Source of the DNA: Gemmatimonadota bacterium
Lineage (GTDB): Bacteria > Gemmatimonadota > Gemmatimonadetes > Gemmatimonadales > GWC2-71-9
Assembly: GCA_017889745.1 (NCBI GenBank)
Contig: JAGGAG010000080.1
Coordinates: forward strand, 1-11,680
Direction of reading: 5' to 3'
DNA length: 11,680 bases
The translations under genes and the position numbers were made by a program. Shown here one piece after another: positions 1-6,845 of this stretch. The notes below the pieces were generated by a model. It was not told the origin of the DNA and did not search any database. It saw only the letters and a program-made list of their open reading frames with translations. Each line of letters opens with the position of its first letter. Position 1 is the stretch's first letter.

Positions 1-435
1 GGTTGCCGGCGCGACCGCCGACCGCAGCGCGATGAACGCCACCAGCGCGGCGCCGCCCGCCATGGCGAGCAGGCCCTTCTCGCCGTAGTAGTAGTGCACG
101 GGAGTTGCCACCAGGGCGCCCACGATCGTGCCGAGGGCGCCGACCATGGTGAACACGCCCCGGCGCCAGATGGCGGTAAGCGGCGACAGCCGCCACCACG
201 CGAGCCCTGCCGCCAGCAGTGACGAGGCCAGCACGCCGCCCACGAGGAGGGGGAACGCCGGTCCGCTCGCGGCCGGCTCGGCCGGTGGCCGGCCCGCGAT
301 GACCGTACGCACGCCCCACAGAACCAGCGCCACGCTCGAGGTTCCCGCGAGCGTGGCGCCGAGGAGGGTCCGGAGGACGAGCCCCGGGCGGTCCCGGGCG
401 GGGTCGACGGGTTCACCGCCGACGTTGGTCAGCAT
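1..435 (-). CDS. Multi-pass membrane protein of unknown function (3' end beyond window)
   Basis: The first 145 codons are visible, all open, and the reading frame leaves the window at the left edge. The translation starts MLTNVGGEPVDPARD, a short polar N-terminus, followed by about four hydrophobic segments near residues 20-45, 61-80, 92-113 and 123-141. A HYYYGEKG stretch lies between the third and fourth. I do not recognise the family and see no catalytic motif. The ATG shares one base with the TGA stop of lpdA (TGATG) and has no good ribosome binding site of its own, so translation probably depends on ribosomes finishing lpdA. This makes it the last visible gene of the pyruvate dehydrogenase operon. 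A role in that pathway would be a guess from position only. The frame is not in doubt, since hydrophobic blocks are regular across the whole segment. Confidence 0.72.
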   Translation of the reverse strand, partial: MLTNVGGEPVDPARDRPGLVLRTLLGATLAGTSSVALVLWGVRTVIAGRPPAEPAASGPAFPLLVGGVLASSLLAAGLAWWRLSPLTAIWRRGVFTMVGALGTIVGALVATPVHYYYGEKGLLAMAGGAALVAFIALRSAVAPAT

Positions 436-1829
436 CACGTATTCAGTACCCGTCCCATCGAGTCGAGGGCCGCCTCGGCGATCGCTTCCGACAGCGTCGG
501 ATGCGCGTGGATCGCGAGATCGATCTCCTCGACGGTGTATTCGTTCTCGCGGGCCACCACCAGCTCATGGATCATCTCGGACGCGTGGCTGGCCACGATG
601 TGCGCACCCAGGATCTCGCCGTACTTCTTGTCGCGGATGATCTTGACGAAGCCCTCCGTCTCGTTTGACGCGCGCGCGCGGCCGTTGGCGCTCAGCGGGA
701 AGCGTCCCACCTGGTAATCGAGCTTCTGTTCCTTGCACTGCTCCTCGGTGAGCCCGATGCTCGCCACTTCCGGGTGGCAGTAGGTGACGCTCGGCACGTT
801 GTCGTAGCGTATCGGGTGCGGGTGCTGTCCCGCGATCGTTTCGGCGACGTTGACGCCCTCGCGGCTGCCCTTGTGCGCCAGCATCGGCGGCCCGGCCACG
901 TCGCCGATGGCGTAGTAGCCCGGCACCGTGGTCTGCAGCGTGCGCGGGTCGACCTTGATGAAGCCGCGGTCGGTGAGCTGGACCCCGCAGTCCTCGAGGC
1001 CCAGGTCCTCGGTGTTCACGGCGCGCCCGGCGGCCATCAGGACCTTCTCCACCTCGATCGTCTCCGTCTTGCCGCCAACCTCGACGGTGAGCGTGACGCC
1101 ATCCTTGCGCACGTCCGCCTTCACCACCTTGGCACCCGCATGCACGGCGATGCCGCGCTTCCGGAAGCTCTTGCTGAGCACGTCGGAACTCTCGGCGTCC
1201 TCGATCGGCAGGATGCGCGGCAGCGCCTCGATGAGCGTCACCTTCGTGCCGAACGCGGTGAAAATGTCGGCGAATTCGCTGCCGACGGCGCCGGCGCCGA
1301 TCACGGCCATCGTCTTCGGCGCCTGCTCCAGGAAGAGCGCCTCGTCGGAGCTGATCACGGTGGTCTTGTTGATCTCGAGCCCGATCTGGGGTATGCCCTT
1401 GACCCGCGAGCCGGTCGCGATGACGACGGCCTTGGTGGCGGTGTGCACGTCGGTCCCCACCTTCACCTTGCGGCCCGGCTGCAGCACCCCGCGGCCCCGG
1501 ATGACCGTGACCTTGTGCTTCTTCATCAGGAACTCGACGCCCTTCGAGTTCTGTTCCGCGACCCGGCGAGATCGCTTCATCGCCACCCCATAGTCCGTCT
1601 TCACCGGTCCTGTCTCGATGCCGAGTTCTTTGGCGTCACGCGCCACGATGCTCGCCACCCAGGCGCTGTGCAGCAGGGCCTTGGTCGGGATGCAGCCGAT
1701 GTTGACGCACACGCCGCCCAGCTTTTCCTGCTCTACCACGGCCGCGGTGAGGCCCAGCTGCGCCGCGCGAATGGCGCCCACATATCCGGCCGGTCCGCCG
1801 CCAAGGATTATCACGTCGAACTGTGCCAC
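435..1829 (-). CDS. lpdA: Dihydrolipoyl dehydrogenase (E3)
   Basis: This is a flavoprotein of 464 residues, the usual length for the family. It reoxidises the dihydrolipoyl arm of E2 and passes the electrons through a redox disulfide and FAD to NAD+. Visible motifs, in order, are the FAD-binding GGGPAGYVGA at 10-19, the redox-active pair C41 and C46 in CVNIGCIPTK, the NAD-binding GAGAVGSEFAD in the middle third, and the C-terminal HAHPTLSE with catalytic H443 and its partner E448. Nothing essential is missing. The start is GTG at 1829-1827, supported by GAGGA five bases upstream and by the conserved beginning MAQFDVIILGGG. It is the only member of the operon set apart from its upstream neighbour, by a 91-bp gap with a strong palindrome. 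Its 3' end overlaps the next gene by one base. The enzyme could also serve other 2-oxoacid dehydrogenases or the glycine cleavage system, but the context points to pyruvate dehydrogenase. Confidence 0.97.
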   Translation of the reverse strand: MAQFDVIILGGGPAGYVGAIRAAQLGLTAAVVEQEKLGGVCVNIGCIPTKALLHSAWVASIVARDAKELGIETGPVKTDYGVAMKRSRRVAEQNSKGVEFLMKKHKVTVIRGRGVLQPGRKVKVGTDVHTATKAVVIATGSRVKGIPQIGLEINKTTVISSDEALFLEQAPKTMAVIGAGAVGSEFADIFTAFGTKVTLIEALPRILPIEDAESSDVLSKSFRKRGIAVHAGAKVVKADVRKDGVTLTVEVGGKTETIEVEKVLMAAGRAVNTEDLGLEDCGVQLTDRGFIKVDPRTLQTTVPGYYAIGDVAGPPMLAHKGSREGVNVAETIAGQHPHPIRYDNVPSVTYCHPEVASIGLTEEQCKEQKLDYQVGRFPLSANGRARASNETEGFVKIIRDKKYGEILGAHIVASHASEMIHELVVARENEYTVEEIDLAIHAHPTLSEAIAEAALDSMGRVLNT

Positions 1830-1834
1830 GGTTG

Positions 1835-1839
1835 TCCTC
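1835..1839 (-). promoter_or_regulatory. Ribosome binding site that fixes the GTG start of lpdA
   Basis: The minus strand reads GAGGA, then five bases, then GTG. No ATG lies in frame close upstream, and the conserved FAD-binding N-terminus begins right after this GTG. An independent site is expected here because lpdA is not overlapped with pdhC. Confidence 0.7.
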
Positions 1840-1853
1840 GAGTTGTCAGAATC

Positions 1854-1921
1854 AGTAAGCGGTAAGCGGTAAGCAGTGAGCGGGGGACGCGGGATCTTCC
1901 GCTCACCGCTTACCGTTCACC
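1854..1921. repeat. Inverted array of 7-bp repeats forming a 17-bp palindrome
   Basis: Seen directly: on the plus strand four heptamers follow each other at 1854-1881 (AGTAAGC, GGTAAGC, GGTAAGC, AGTGAGC). The complementary strand carries three more in the opposite direction at 1901-1921 (GGTGAGC, GGTAAGC, GGTGAAC). Bases 1867-1883 pair with 1899-1915 over 17 bp with one mismatch (1875 against 1907), around a 15-base loop. The outer edge touches the TAG stop of pdhC at 1921-1923. There is no run of T after either arm, so it does not look like an ordinary intrinsic terminator. It looks like a dispersed palindromic element of the REP class, or an RNA hairpin acting between the E2 and E3 messages. 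The pairing is certain; the function is inference. Confidence 0.85.
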
Positions 1922-3189
1922 TACCAGACCATCCCCAGCGGGTTCTCCAGCATCCGTACCAGCGTGCGCAGGAACTGGGCGCCGGTGGCGCCGTCGATGA
2001 CCCGGTGATCGCACGACATGGTGAGCCGGAGCCGCTTGCGGATCGCCAGCTGGCCCTCGTGCGCCACCGCCTGATCGGCGATGCGTCCGACCGCGAGGAT
2101 GCCCGCCTCCGGCGGGTTGATGATCGCGGTGAACTCATCGATGTCGAACATGCCGAGGTTGGACACTGAGAACGTGCCGCCGGTGTACTCCTCCGGCATG
2201 AGCTTCCGCTCCCGCGCGCGCAGTGCCAGGTCCTTGGCCTCGGCGCCGATTTCCCGCAGCGTCTTGCGGTCGGCATGGCGGATGATGGGCGTGATGAGCC
2301 CGTCCTCGACCGCTACCGCCATGGCCACGTGCACGTCGGCCCAGTAGCGGATGCGATCCTCCTGCCACCAGGCATTGCAGGCCGGATGCTGTCGCAGTGC
2401 CAGCGCCGTCGCCTTGATGACGATGTCGTTGAACGACACCTTGCCCTCGCCCAGCGCGTTGAGCCCCTCACGCGCCTCGGCGGCGCGCGTCATGTCGGCT
2501 TCGGCGGTGAGATAGAACGTCGGGATCGGCCCGATCGACTGCGCCAGCCGCTTCGAGATCGTCTTGCGGATCTGGGTGAGCGGCACGTCGGTGAAGGCGG
2601 CGCCCGGCGCGACCGTCAGCGCGGGCGTGACGACTTGTGGGCGTGACGGCGCAGGGGCAGTGGTTGTGGCCTGCCGTCCGCCTGCCGTCGGTTGCCTCGC
2701 ACCCGCCGTTTCCACATCCCTCAGCACGATCCGCCCTTCCGGCCCCGTGCCGGTGACGGCCTGCAGGTCGAGTCCGCGATCTGCGGCGATCTTGCGCGCG
2801 AGTGGCGACGCCTTGAGCCGTCCGCCCGCAGGGGGAGCCGCCGCGGCGGCGACTGGTGTGGGTGGAGCCTTCTCGCGGCCGTTTGCGGCGGCTTGCGCGC
2901 CCTGCGCGGCGGGTGTCGTTTGTGCGGCCGGCCCGCCCTCCACCACCTCGCCGGCCGCGCCGACGTACGCCAGGGCCTGGCCCACCGGCACGGTGGTGCC
3001 TGCGGCCACGGCATGCTTGAGCAGGGTGCCCGCGGCACGCGCCACCAGCTCCATCACCGCCTTGTCCGTCTCCACCTCGGCCAAGATGTCGCCGACGGCG
3101 ACGGCATCGCCGGGCTGCTTCTTCCACTCGACCAGGCGTCCCTCCTCCATCGTGGGAGAGAGCGCCTCCATGACCACCGTGGTTGCCAT
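1921..3189 (-). CDS. pdhC: Dihydrolipoyl acetyltransferase, E2 of pyruvate dehydrogenase
   Basis: This 422-residue protein is the structural and catalytic core of the complex. It accepts acetyl on a swinging lipoyl arm and transfers it to coenzyme A. Domains in order: one lipoyl domain at 1-80 with the lipoylated lysine K43 in ETDKAVME, a flexible Ala/Pro/Gly-rich linker at about 81-122, a peripheral subunit-binding domain at about 124-160 (ASPLARKIAADRGLD, then GTGPEGRI), a second linker to about 198, and the catalytic domain at 199-422. The catalytic motif DHRVIDGA near the C-terminus supplies H395 and D399. A single lipoyl domain is common outside enteric bacteria. The ATG directly follows the TAA of pdhB with no spacer, and GGAG sits six bases upstream inside pdhB. 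The pyruvate assignment rather than 2-oxoglutarate or branched-chain rests on the neighbouring E1 genes. Confidence 0.96.
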   Translation of the reverse strand: MATTVVMEALSPTMEEGRLVEWKKQPGDAVAVGDILAEVETDKAVMELVARAAGTLLKHAVAAGTTVPVGQALAYVGAAGEVVEGGPAAQTTPAAQGAQAAANGREKAPPTPVAAAAAPPAGGRLKASPLARKIAADRGLDLQAVTGTGPEGRIVLRDVETAGARQPTAGGRQATTTAPAPSRPQVVTPALTVAPGAAFTDVPLTQIRKTISKRLAQSIGPIPTFYLTAEADMTRAAEAREGLNALGEGKVSFNDIVIKATALALRQHPACNAWWQEDRIRYWADVHVAMAVAVEDGLITPIIRHADRKTLREIGAEAKDLALRARERKLMPEEYTGGTFSVSNLGMFDIDEFTAIINPPEAGILAVGRIADQAVAHEGQLAIRKRLRLTMSCDHRVIDGATGAQFLRTLVRMLENPLGMVW

Positions 3190-4173
3190 TTACGACTCCA
3201 GGTACATCACGCGCTTGACCGCGGCGATCACCTTCGGGGGATCCGCCTTCGAGGCCTTCTCGAGGTGCTTGTTGTACGGCATCGGTACATCCGCGCCGGT
3301 GACCCGCAGTACCGGCGAATCGAGCTCGTCGAAGATCTCCCGCTGGATCACGTCGACCACCTGGGCGCCCACGCCGGCGAAGGACCAGCCTTCCTCCACC
3401 ACGACGGCGCGGTGCGTCTTGCTTACCGATGCCAGCACCGTCTCGTGGTCGAGCGGCCGGATGGTGCGCAGGTCCACCACCTCGGCGTCGATGCCATCGG
3501 CGGCGAGCTGCTCGGCGGCCTTGAGGGCCACGCTCACCGTCTTCGAGTGGCAGATCAGGGTCACGTCGGTGCCGGCGCGCTTCACGTCGGCCACGCCGAT
3601 CGGGGTGAGGTACTCACCCTCGGGCACCTCGCCCTTGGTGTTGTACAGCATCTCGCCTTCGATGAAGACCACCGGGTCTTCGTCGCGGATGGCGCTCTTG
3701 AGGAGCCCCTTCGCATCGGCCGGCGTGGCGGGCATCACCACCTTGAGCCCCGGGATATGCGCGTACCACGACTCGAAGGCCTGCGAGTGCTGGGCTGCCA
3801 GCTGCAGCGCCGAGCCGCCGGGCCCGCGGAATACGGCCGGCACGCTGATCTGCCCGCCCGACATGTAGCGCATCTTGGCCGCGGTGTTCACCACCTGGTC
3901 GATCGCGAGCAGCGCGAAGTTCCAGGTCATGAACTCGACGATCGGTCGCAGGCCCACCATGGCCGCTCCGACGCCGACGCCGGCGAAGCCCAGCTCCGTG
4001 ATCGGCGTGTCCACCACGCGCATCGGCCCGAACTCGTCCAGCAGGCCGCGGCTCACCTTGTAGGCGCCCTGGTATACGCCCACCTCTTCGCCCATCAGGA
4101 ATACCGACGGGTCGAGCCGCATCTCCTCGCGGATCGCCTGGTTGAGTGCGTCGCGATACGTGATCACCGCCAT
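3190..4173 (-). CDS. pdhB: Pyruvate dehydrogenase E1 component, beta subunit
   Basis: The protein has 327 residues, the normal size. Together with E1 alpha it forms the heterotetramer that decarboxylates pyruvate on thiamine diphosphate. The N-terminal pyrimidine-binding domain has MGEEVG at 27-32 and DTPITELGFAG at 55-65, where E60 is expected to activate the cofactor. GPGG and AQHSQ at 117-131 with H129 mark the active-site face and favour pyruvate over branched-chain substrates. The C-terminal transketolase-type domain includes VVDLRTIRPLD and VVEEGWSFAGVG. I chose the ATG at 4173 because it shares one base with the pdhA stop (TAATG), a GGAGG lies nine bases upstream, and MAVITYRDALNQ is the family's typical start. 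The frame stays open 12 codons further back, but that start would sit inside pdhA. Confidence 0.96.
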   Translation of the reverse strand: MAVITYRDALNQAIREEMRLDPSVFLMGEEVGVYQGAYKVSRGLLDEFGPMRVVDTPITELGFAGVGVGAAMVGLRPIVEFMTWNFALLAIDQVVNTAAKMRYMSGGQISVPAVFRGPGGSALQLAAQHSQAFESWYAHIPGLKVVMPATPADAKGLLKSAIRDEDPVVFIEGEMLYNTKGEVPEGEYLTPIGVADVKRAGTDVTLICHSKTVSVALKAAEQLAADGIDAEVVDLRTIRPLDHETVLASVSKTHRAVVVEEGWSFAGVGAQVVDVIQREIFDELDSPVLRVTGADVPMPYNKHLEKASKADPPKVIAAVKRVMYLES

Positions 4174-5222
4174 TATGCGGTGCCTCCGCTCGCATACACG
4201 TCCGTCCACAATTCACCGGGTTCCGGATCCGCCGCCGCGTCGGCAAACCGGTAGGCGTCCTCCACCTCGGAGATGACATCGGCGTCGAGCGACTTGATGC
4301 CCCGCTCGTCGATGATCCCGTCGGCCTTGAGCTTCTCCGACCACACCAGGATCGGGTCCCGCTTGCGATGCTCCTCCACCTCTTCCCGGGTGCGGTAGTG
4401 CCCATGGATCGGGTCGGACATCGAGTGGCCCATGAAGCGGTACGTGCGGATTTCCAGGAGGGTGGGATGCTTGTTCTCGCGCGCGCGCTTCACCGCGCGC
4501 TGCATCGCCTGGTAGACCACCAGCACGTCCTGGCCGTCCACCACCTCGCGGTCCATGTCGTACGACAGGGCCCGCTCCGAGATGTCGTAGATGGCGCTCG
4601 CGCGTTCCAGCGCCGTACCCATGCCGTAGCGGTTGTTCTCGCAGATGTAGATCGCGGGGAGCTTCCAGAGCGCGGCCATGTTGAGCGCCTCGTGGAACGC
4701 GCCGTTGTTCACCGCGGCCTCGCCGAAGTAGCACACGGCGACGCGGTCTTCCTCCCGGTACTTGATGGCGAAGGCCATGCCCGTGGTGAGCGGGATATGC
4801 CCGCCCACGATGCCGTGCCCGCCGAGGAAGCCGAGCGACGCGTCGATGAGGTGCATCGACCCGCCCTTGCCATGCGAGCACCCGGCGGCCTTGCCGAAGA
4901 GTTCCGCCATCGCGGCCCGCGCGCTCATGCCGCGCGCCAGGGCGTGGCCATGCTCGCGGTAGGACGCGGTGATGTAGTCGTCGCCCCGCATCGCGGCCAG
5001 CGTGCCGACGGCCACGGCTTCCTGCCCGATGTACAGGTGACAGAACCCGCCGATCTTCCCCAGGCTGTACGCCTCGCCCGCCTTCTCCTCGAAACGCCGG
5101 ATCAGCAGCATCTGCCTCAGCCAGGAGCGCTGGGTATCGGCGTTGAGGTCGGAGGTGGGGTTGGGTGCAGCGGCCCCGGCCGCCGCGGGCGAGCCCCGCT
5201 TCCGGTCGGCCTTCGCCGTCAT
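4173..5222 (-). CDS. pdhA: Pyruvate dehydrogenase E1 component, alpha subunit
   Basis: This 349-residue subunit carries most of the thiamine diphosphate and metal site of E1. Conserved blocks are RRFEEKAGEAY at 42-52, GFCHLYIGQEAV at 59-70, YREHGHALARG at 88-98, HGKGGSMH at 117-124, the cofactor-binding block from 165 to 197 ending ENNRYGMGT, and the substrate and phosphorylation-loop equivalent RFMGHSMSDP at 262-271. The canonical GDG of the cofactor motif reads GEA here (G167, E168, A169), while the distal asparagine is kept. The first 25 or so residues are a poorly conserved Ala/Pro-rich leader. The ATG overlaps the lipA stop by four bases (ATGA), with GGAG eight bases upstream. The frame remains open far upstream through lipA, which is a composition artefact and not a fusion. 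Acetoin dehydrogenase E1 alpha is the main alternative. The lipA, pdhB, E2 and E3 context supports pyruvate dehydrogenase. Confidence 0.94.
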   Translation of the reverse strand: MTAKADRKRGSPAAAGAAAPNPTSDLNADTQRSWLRQMLLIRRFEEKAGEAYSLGKIGGFCHLYIGQEAVAVGTLAAMRGDDYITASYREHGHALARGMSARAAMAELFGKAAGCSHGKGGSMHLIDASLGFLGGHGIVGGHIPLTTGMAFAIKYREEDRVAVCYFGEAAVNNGAFHEALNMAALWKLPAIYICENNRYGMGTALERASAIYDISERALSYDMDREVVDGQDVLVVYQAMQRAVKRARENKHPTLLEIRTYRFMGHSMSDPIHGHYRTREEVEEHRKRDPILVWSEKLKADGIIDERGIKSLDADVISEVEDAYRFADAAADPEPGELWTDVYASGGTA

Positions 5223-6196
5223 GCCGTCATCTCCGTGCCCGCGGCGCGATATTCCACGGCCTTGTCGATCTGCTCCCACGCGTGATAGGACGACCGCGTC
5301 AGCGGACTCGCCTGCACGTGCGCGAACCCGAGGCGCAGGCCGATGTCCCGCAGTTCCGCGAACTCGCCGGGCGTGTAGTAGCGCACGATGGGCAGGTGAC
5401 CATCCGAGGGGCGAAGGTACTGCCCGAGGGTGAGGATGTTCACGTCGCTGCGGCGAAGGTCGCGCATGCACTCGATGACCTCGTCCCACTCCTCGCCCAT
5501 GCCGAGGATGATCCCCGACTTGGTGAGCGCATCGGGTGACATGCCGCGGGCGTTTGCGAGGAGCCGCAGCGCCCGGTCGTACCGTCCACCCGGCCGCGCC
5601 AGGCGGTACAGGCGCTCCGCGGTCTCGAGGTTGTGGTTCAGGATGTCGGGCCGCGCGGCCATGACGATGGCCAGCGCTGCCTCCGAGCCCTGAAAGTCGG
5701 GAATGAGCACTTCCACGGAGGAATCGGGCAGGCGGGCCTTGATCTCGGTGATGCACGCCGCGAAGGCTTCCGCACCCCCGTTGGGCAGGTCGTCCCGGTC
5801 GACCGACGTGATGACCACATGTTCCAGCCCCATGCGGGCCACCGCTTCGGCCAGCCGGACCGGCTCGACCGGATCGTACGCCTGCGGTGTGCCGTGGGAT
5901 ACCGCGCAGTAGGTGCAGTTCCTGGTGCAGACGTCGCCCAGGATCATGAAGGTGGCTGCCTTGTGCTCCCAGCACTCGCCGATGTTGGGGCAGCGAGCCT
6001 CTTCGCACACCGTATGAAGGCCGAGTTCGCGCATCATGGCCTTGACCTGCCCGTACGCCGGCCCGCCGGGCGCCTTGACCTTGAGCCACGAGGGCTTGCG
6101 CACGATCGCCACCGGCCCCGGCTGGGCCGGTCCGGTCGACGCCTGCAGCACTGGAAGCGCAACGGCCACGGAACCGCTCCTCTCACCCAGGTTCAT
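5219..6196 (-). CDS. lipA: Lipoyl synthase (radical SAM)
   Basis: LipA inserts two sulfur atoms into octanoyl chains bound to lipoyl domains, making the cofactor needed by E2 in the same operon. The 325-residue protein has the auxiliary-cluster cysteines C64, C69 and C75 (CEEARCPNIGEC), the radical SAM cysteines C90, C94 and C97 (CTRNCTYC), and the C-terminal RSSY motif at 301-304 that ligates the auxiliary cluster. LGDVCTRNC and VITSVDRDDLP are typical family blocks. The ATG at 6196 gives a leader of about 30 variable residues before RKPSWLKV, where family conservation usually begins. GTG codons at residues 10 and 12 are possible later starts, and the site upstream of the ATG (GGGG) is weak. 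The open frame runs back to 6760, opposite the lipoprotein gene, and that part is not coding. It is the first gene of the operon and overlaps pdhA by ATGA. No lipB or lplA is visible. Confidence 0.96.
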   Translation of the reverse strand: MNLGERSGSVAVALPVLQASTGPAQPGPVAIVRKPSWLKVKAPGGPAYGQVKAMMRELGLHTVCEEARCPNIGECWEHKAATFMILGDVCTRNCTYCAVSHGTPQAYDPVEPVRLAEAVARMGLEHVVITSVDRDDLPNGGAEAFAACITEIKARLPDSSVEVLIPDFQGSEAALAIVMAARPDILNHNLETAERLYRLARPGGRYDRALRLLANARGMSPDALTKSGIILGMGEEWDEVIECMRDLRRSDVNILTLGQYLRPSDGHLPIVRYYTPGEFAELRDIGLRLGFAHVQASPLTRSSYHAWEQIDKAVEYRAAGTEMTA

Positions 6197-6294
6197 GAAG
6201 CCCCATAAGCTAACCGGGCCCCGATCCTCGGGCCACCGACCCGGAGCCGCGCCGGCAGATGGGCCGACTGGTCTGCCCCGGAGTTCCAATCGAT

Positions 6295-6300
6295 TACTAT
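6295..6300 (+). promoter_or_regulatory. Possible -10 box for the lipoprotein gene, in the divergent gap 6197-6331
   Basis: TACTAT stands out as an AT-rich hexamer in GC-rich DNA, about 25 bases before a GAGGG ribosome binding site (6321-6325) and the ATG at 6332. I cannot find a convincing -35 box 16-18 bases upstream, so the promoter call is weak. The same 135-bp gap must also hold the promoter of the lipA-pdh operon on the other strand. I see no clear sigma-70 pair or operator there. Confidence 0.35.
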
Positions 6301-6331
6301 TCCGCCACTTCCGACAACGCGAGGGCAACGG

Positions 6332-6772
6332 ATGCGATCGAGATGGATGGGGTTGGCGCTGACAGCAGCAGGGCTCTCGGCCTGCAGTGCCGGGACCTCC
6401 CAGACGGGCGGCGGGCAGGGCCTCCAGGTGACGCCGACGGTGAGCTTCACCCAGAGCATCCTCTGCATGGAGCAGGCACTTCGTGATCGCGACTACCGGA
6501 TCGTGTCGCTCGACAAGCGGGATGGCATGCTGGGGGCCCAGCGGGCCCAGGAGCAGGTGAAGCTCTCGAATCCGCGCCAGTACGGCGCAGGTGATCAGAT
6601 CGACGTGAAGCCGGCGGGCAAGCCGAAGGAGGGCGTGTTGCCTCCCCTGATCGTCACGCCCTCCGGCTACGTGCTCGAGTGGCTGCCGAACGGTTCGAAT
6701 ACCAGCATCACGGCGCCGTCCGACTCTGCCATGGGCGACGCGAAGTATCTCGTGGAGCACTGCGCGAGCTGA
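6332..6772 (+). CDS. Small lipoprotein of unknown function
   Basis: The 146-residue protein begins with two arginines, a hydrophobic stretch and the lipobox LSAC, with lipidation expected at C18. The mature part starts with a Ser/Gly/Thr-rich tether, so it should be anchored to a membrane facing the periplasm. A helix-like segment around 38-52 is followed by YRIVSLDKRDGMLGAQR, a pattern of alternating strands seen in many small periplasmic helix-and-sheet lipoproteins. C45 and C144 could form a disulfide. I do not recognise a named family. GAGGG lies six bases before the ATG. The gene stands alone on the plus strand, divergent from lipA and convergent with the porin, so neighbourhood gives no function. 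It ends 16 bases before a strong hairpin terminator. Confidence 0.8.
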   Translation: MRSRWMGLALTAAGLSACSAGTSQTGGGQGLQVTPTVSFTQSILCMEQALRDRDYRIVSLDKRDGMLGAQRAQEQVKLSNPRQYGAGDQIDVKPAGKPKEGVLPPLIVTPSGYVLEWLPNGSNTSITAPSDSAMGDAKYLVEHCAS

Positions 6773-6788
6773 ACGGCGTCAGCCGGGA

Positions 6789-6829
6789 AAACGAAAGGGC
6801 GGCCCCGGTTGGGACCGCCCTTCGTCGTT
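6789..6829. terminator. Bidirectional intrinsic terminator between lipoprotein and porin genes
   Basis: AAGGGCGG at 6795-6802 pairs with CCGCCCTT at 6815-6822. A further three pairs lie inside after one mismatch, around a GGTT loop, and three more lie outside if A6794 bulges. Read on the minus strand, the hairpin is followed by TTTCGTTTT, a good U-tract for the porin message. Read on the plus strand the tail is TTCGTCGTT, poorer but usable. It lies in the 73-bp gap between two convergent genes, where a shared terminator is expected. Confidence 0.85.
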
Positions 6830-6845
6830 CCTGCCAGGCCGAGGC

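Noticed and set aside
128..640. 170-codon plus-strand open frame at the left end
   Set aside because: It is antisense to the membrane protein and the end of lpdA, with Arg/Ser/Pro-rich low complexity and no start signal.
774..1865. 363-codon plus-strand open frame opposite lpdA
   Set aside because: It is antisense to a gene with full E3 motifs. It is His/Arg/Ala/Asp-rich with no domain, the usual product of a GC-rich third position on the other strand.
2692..4254. 520-codon plus-strand open frame opposite pdhC and pdhB
   Set aside because: Composition artefact covering two certain genes. The translation is low-complexity His/Arg/Gly/Leu with no recognisable motif.
4173..6089. 638-codon minus frame that could be read as a fusion upstream of pdhA
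   Set aside because: The upstream half is lipA in the wrong frame and has no protein-like pattern. The ATGA overlap and the family start place pdhA at 5222.
6197..6760. In-frame upstream extension of lipA to 513 residues
   Set aside because: It lies opposite the lipoprotein gene, has no lipoyl synthase homology, and would make LipA far longer than normal.
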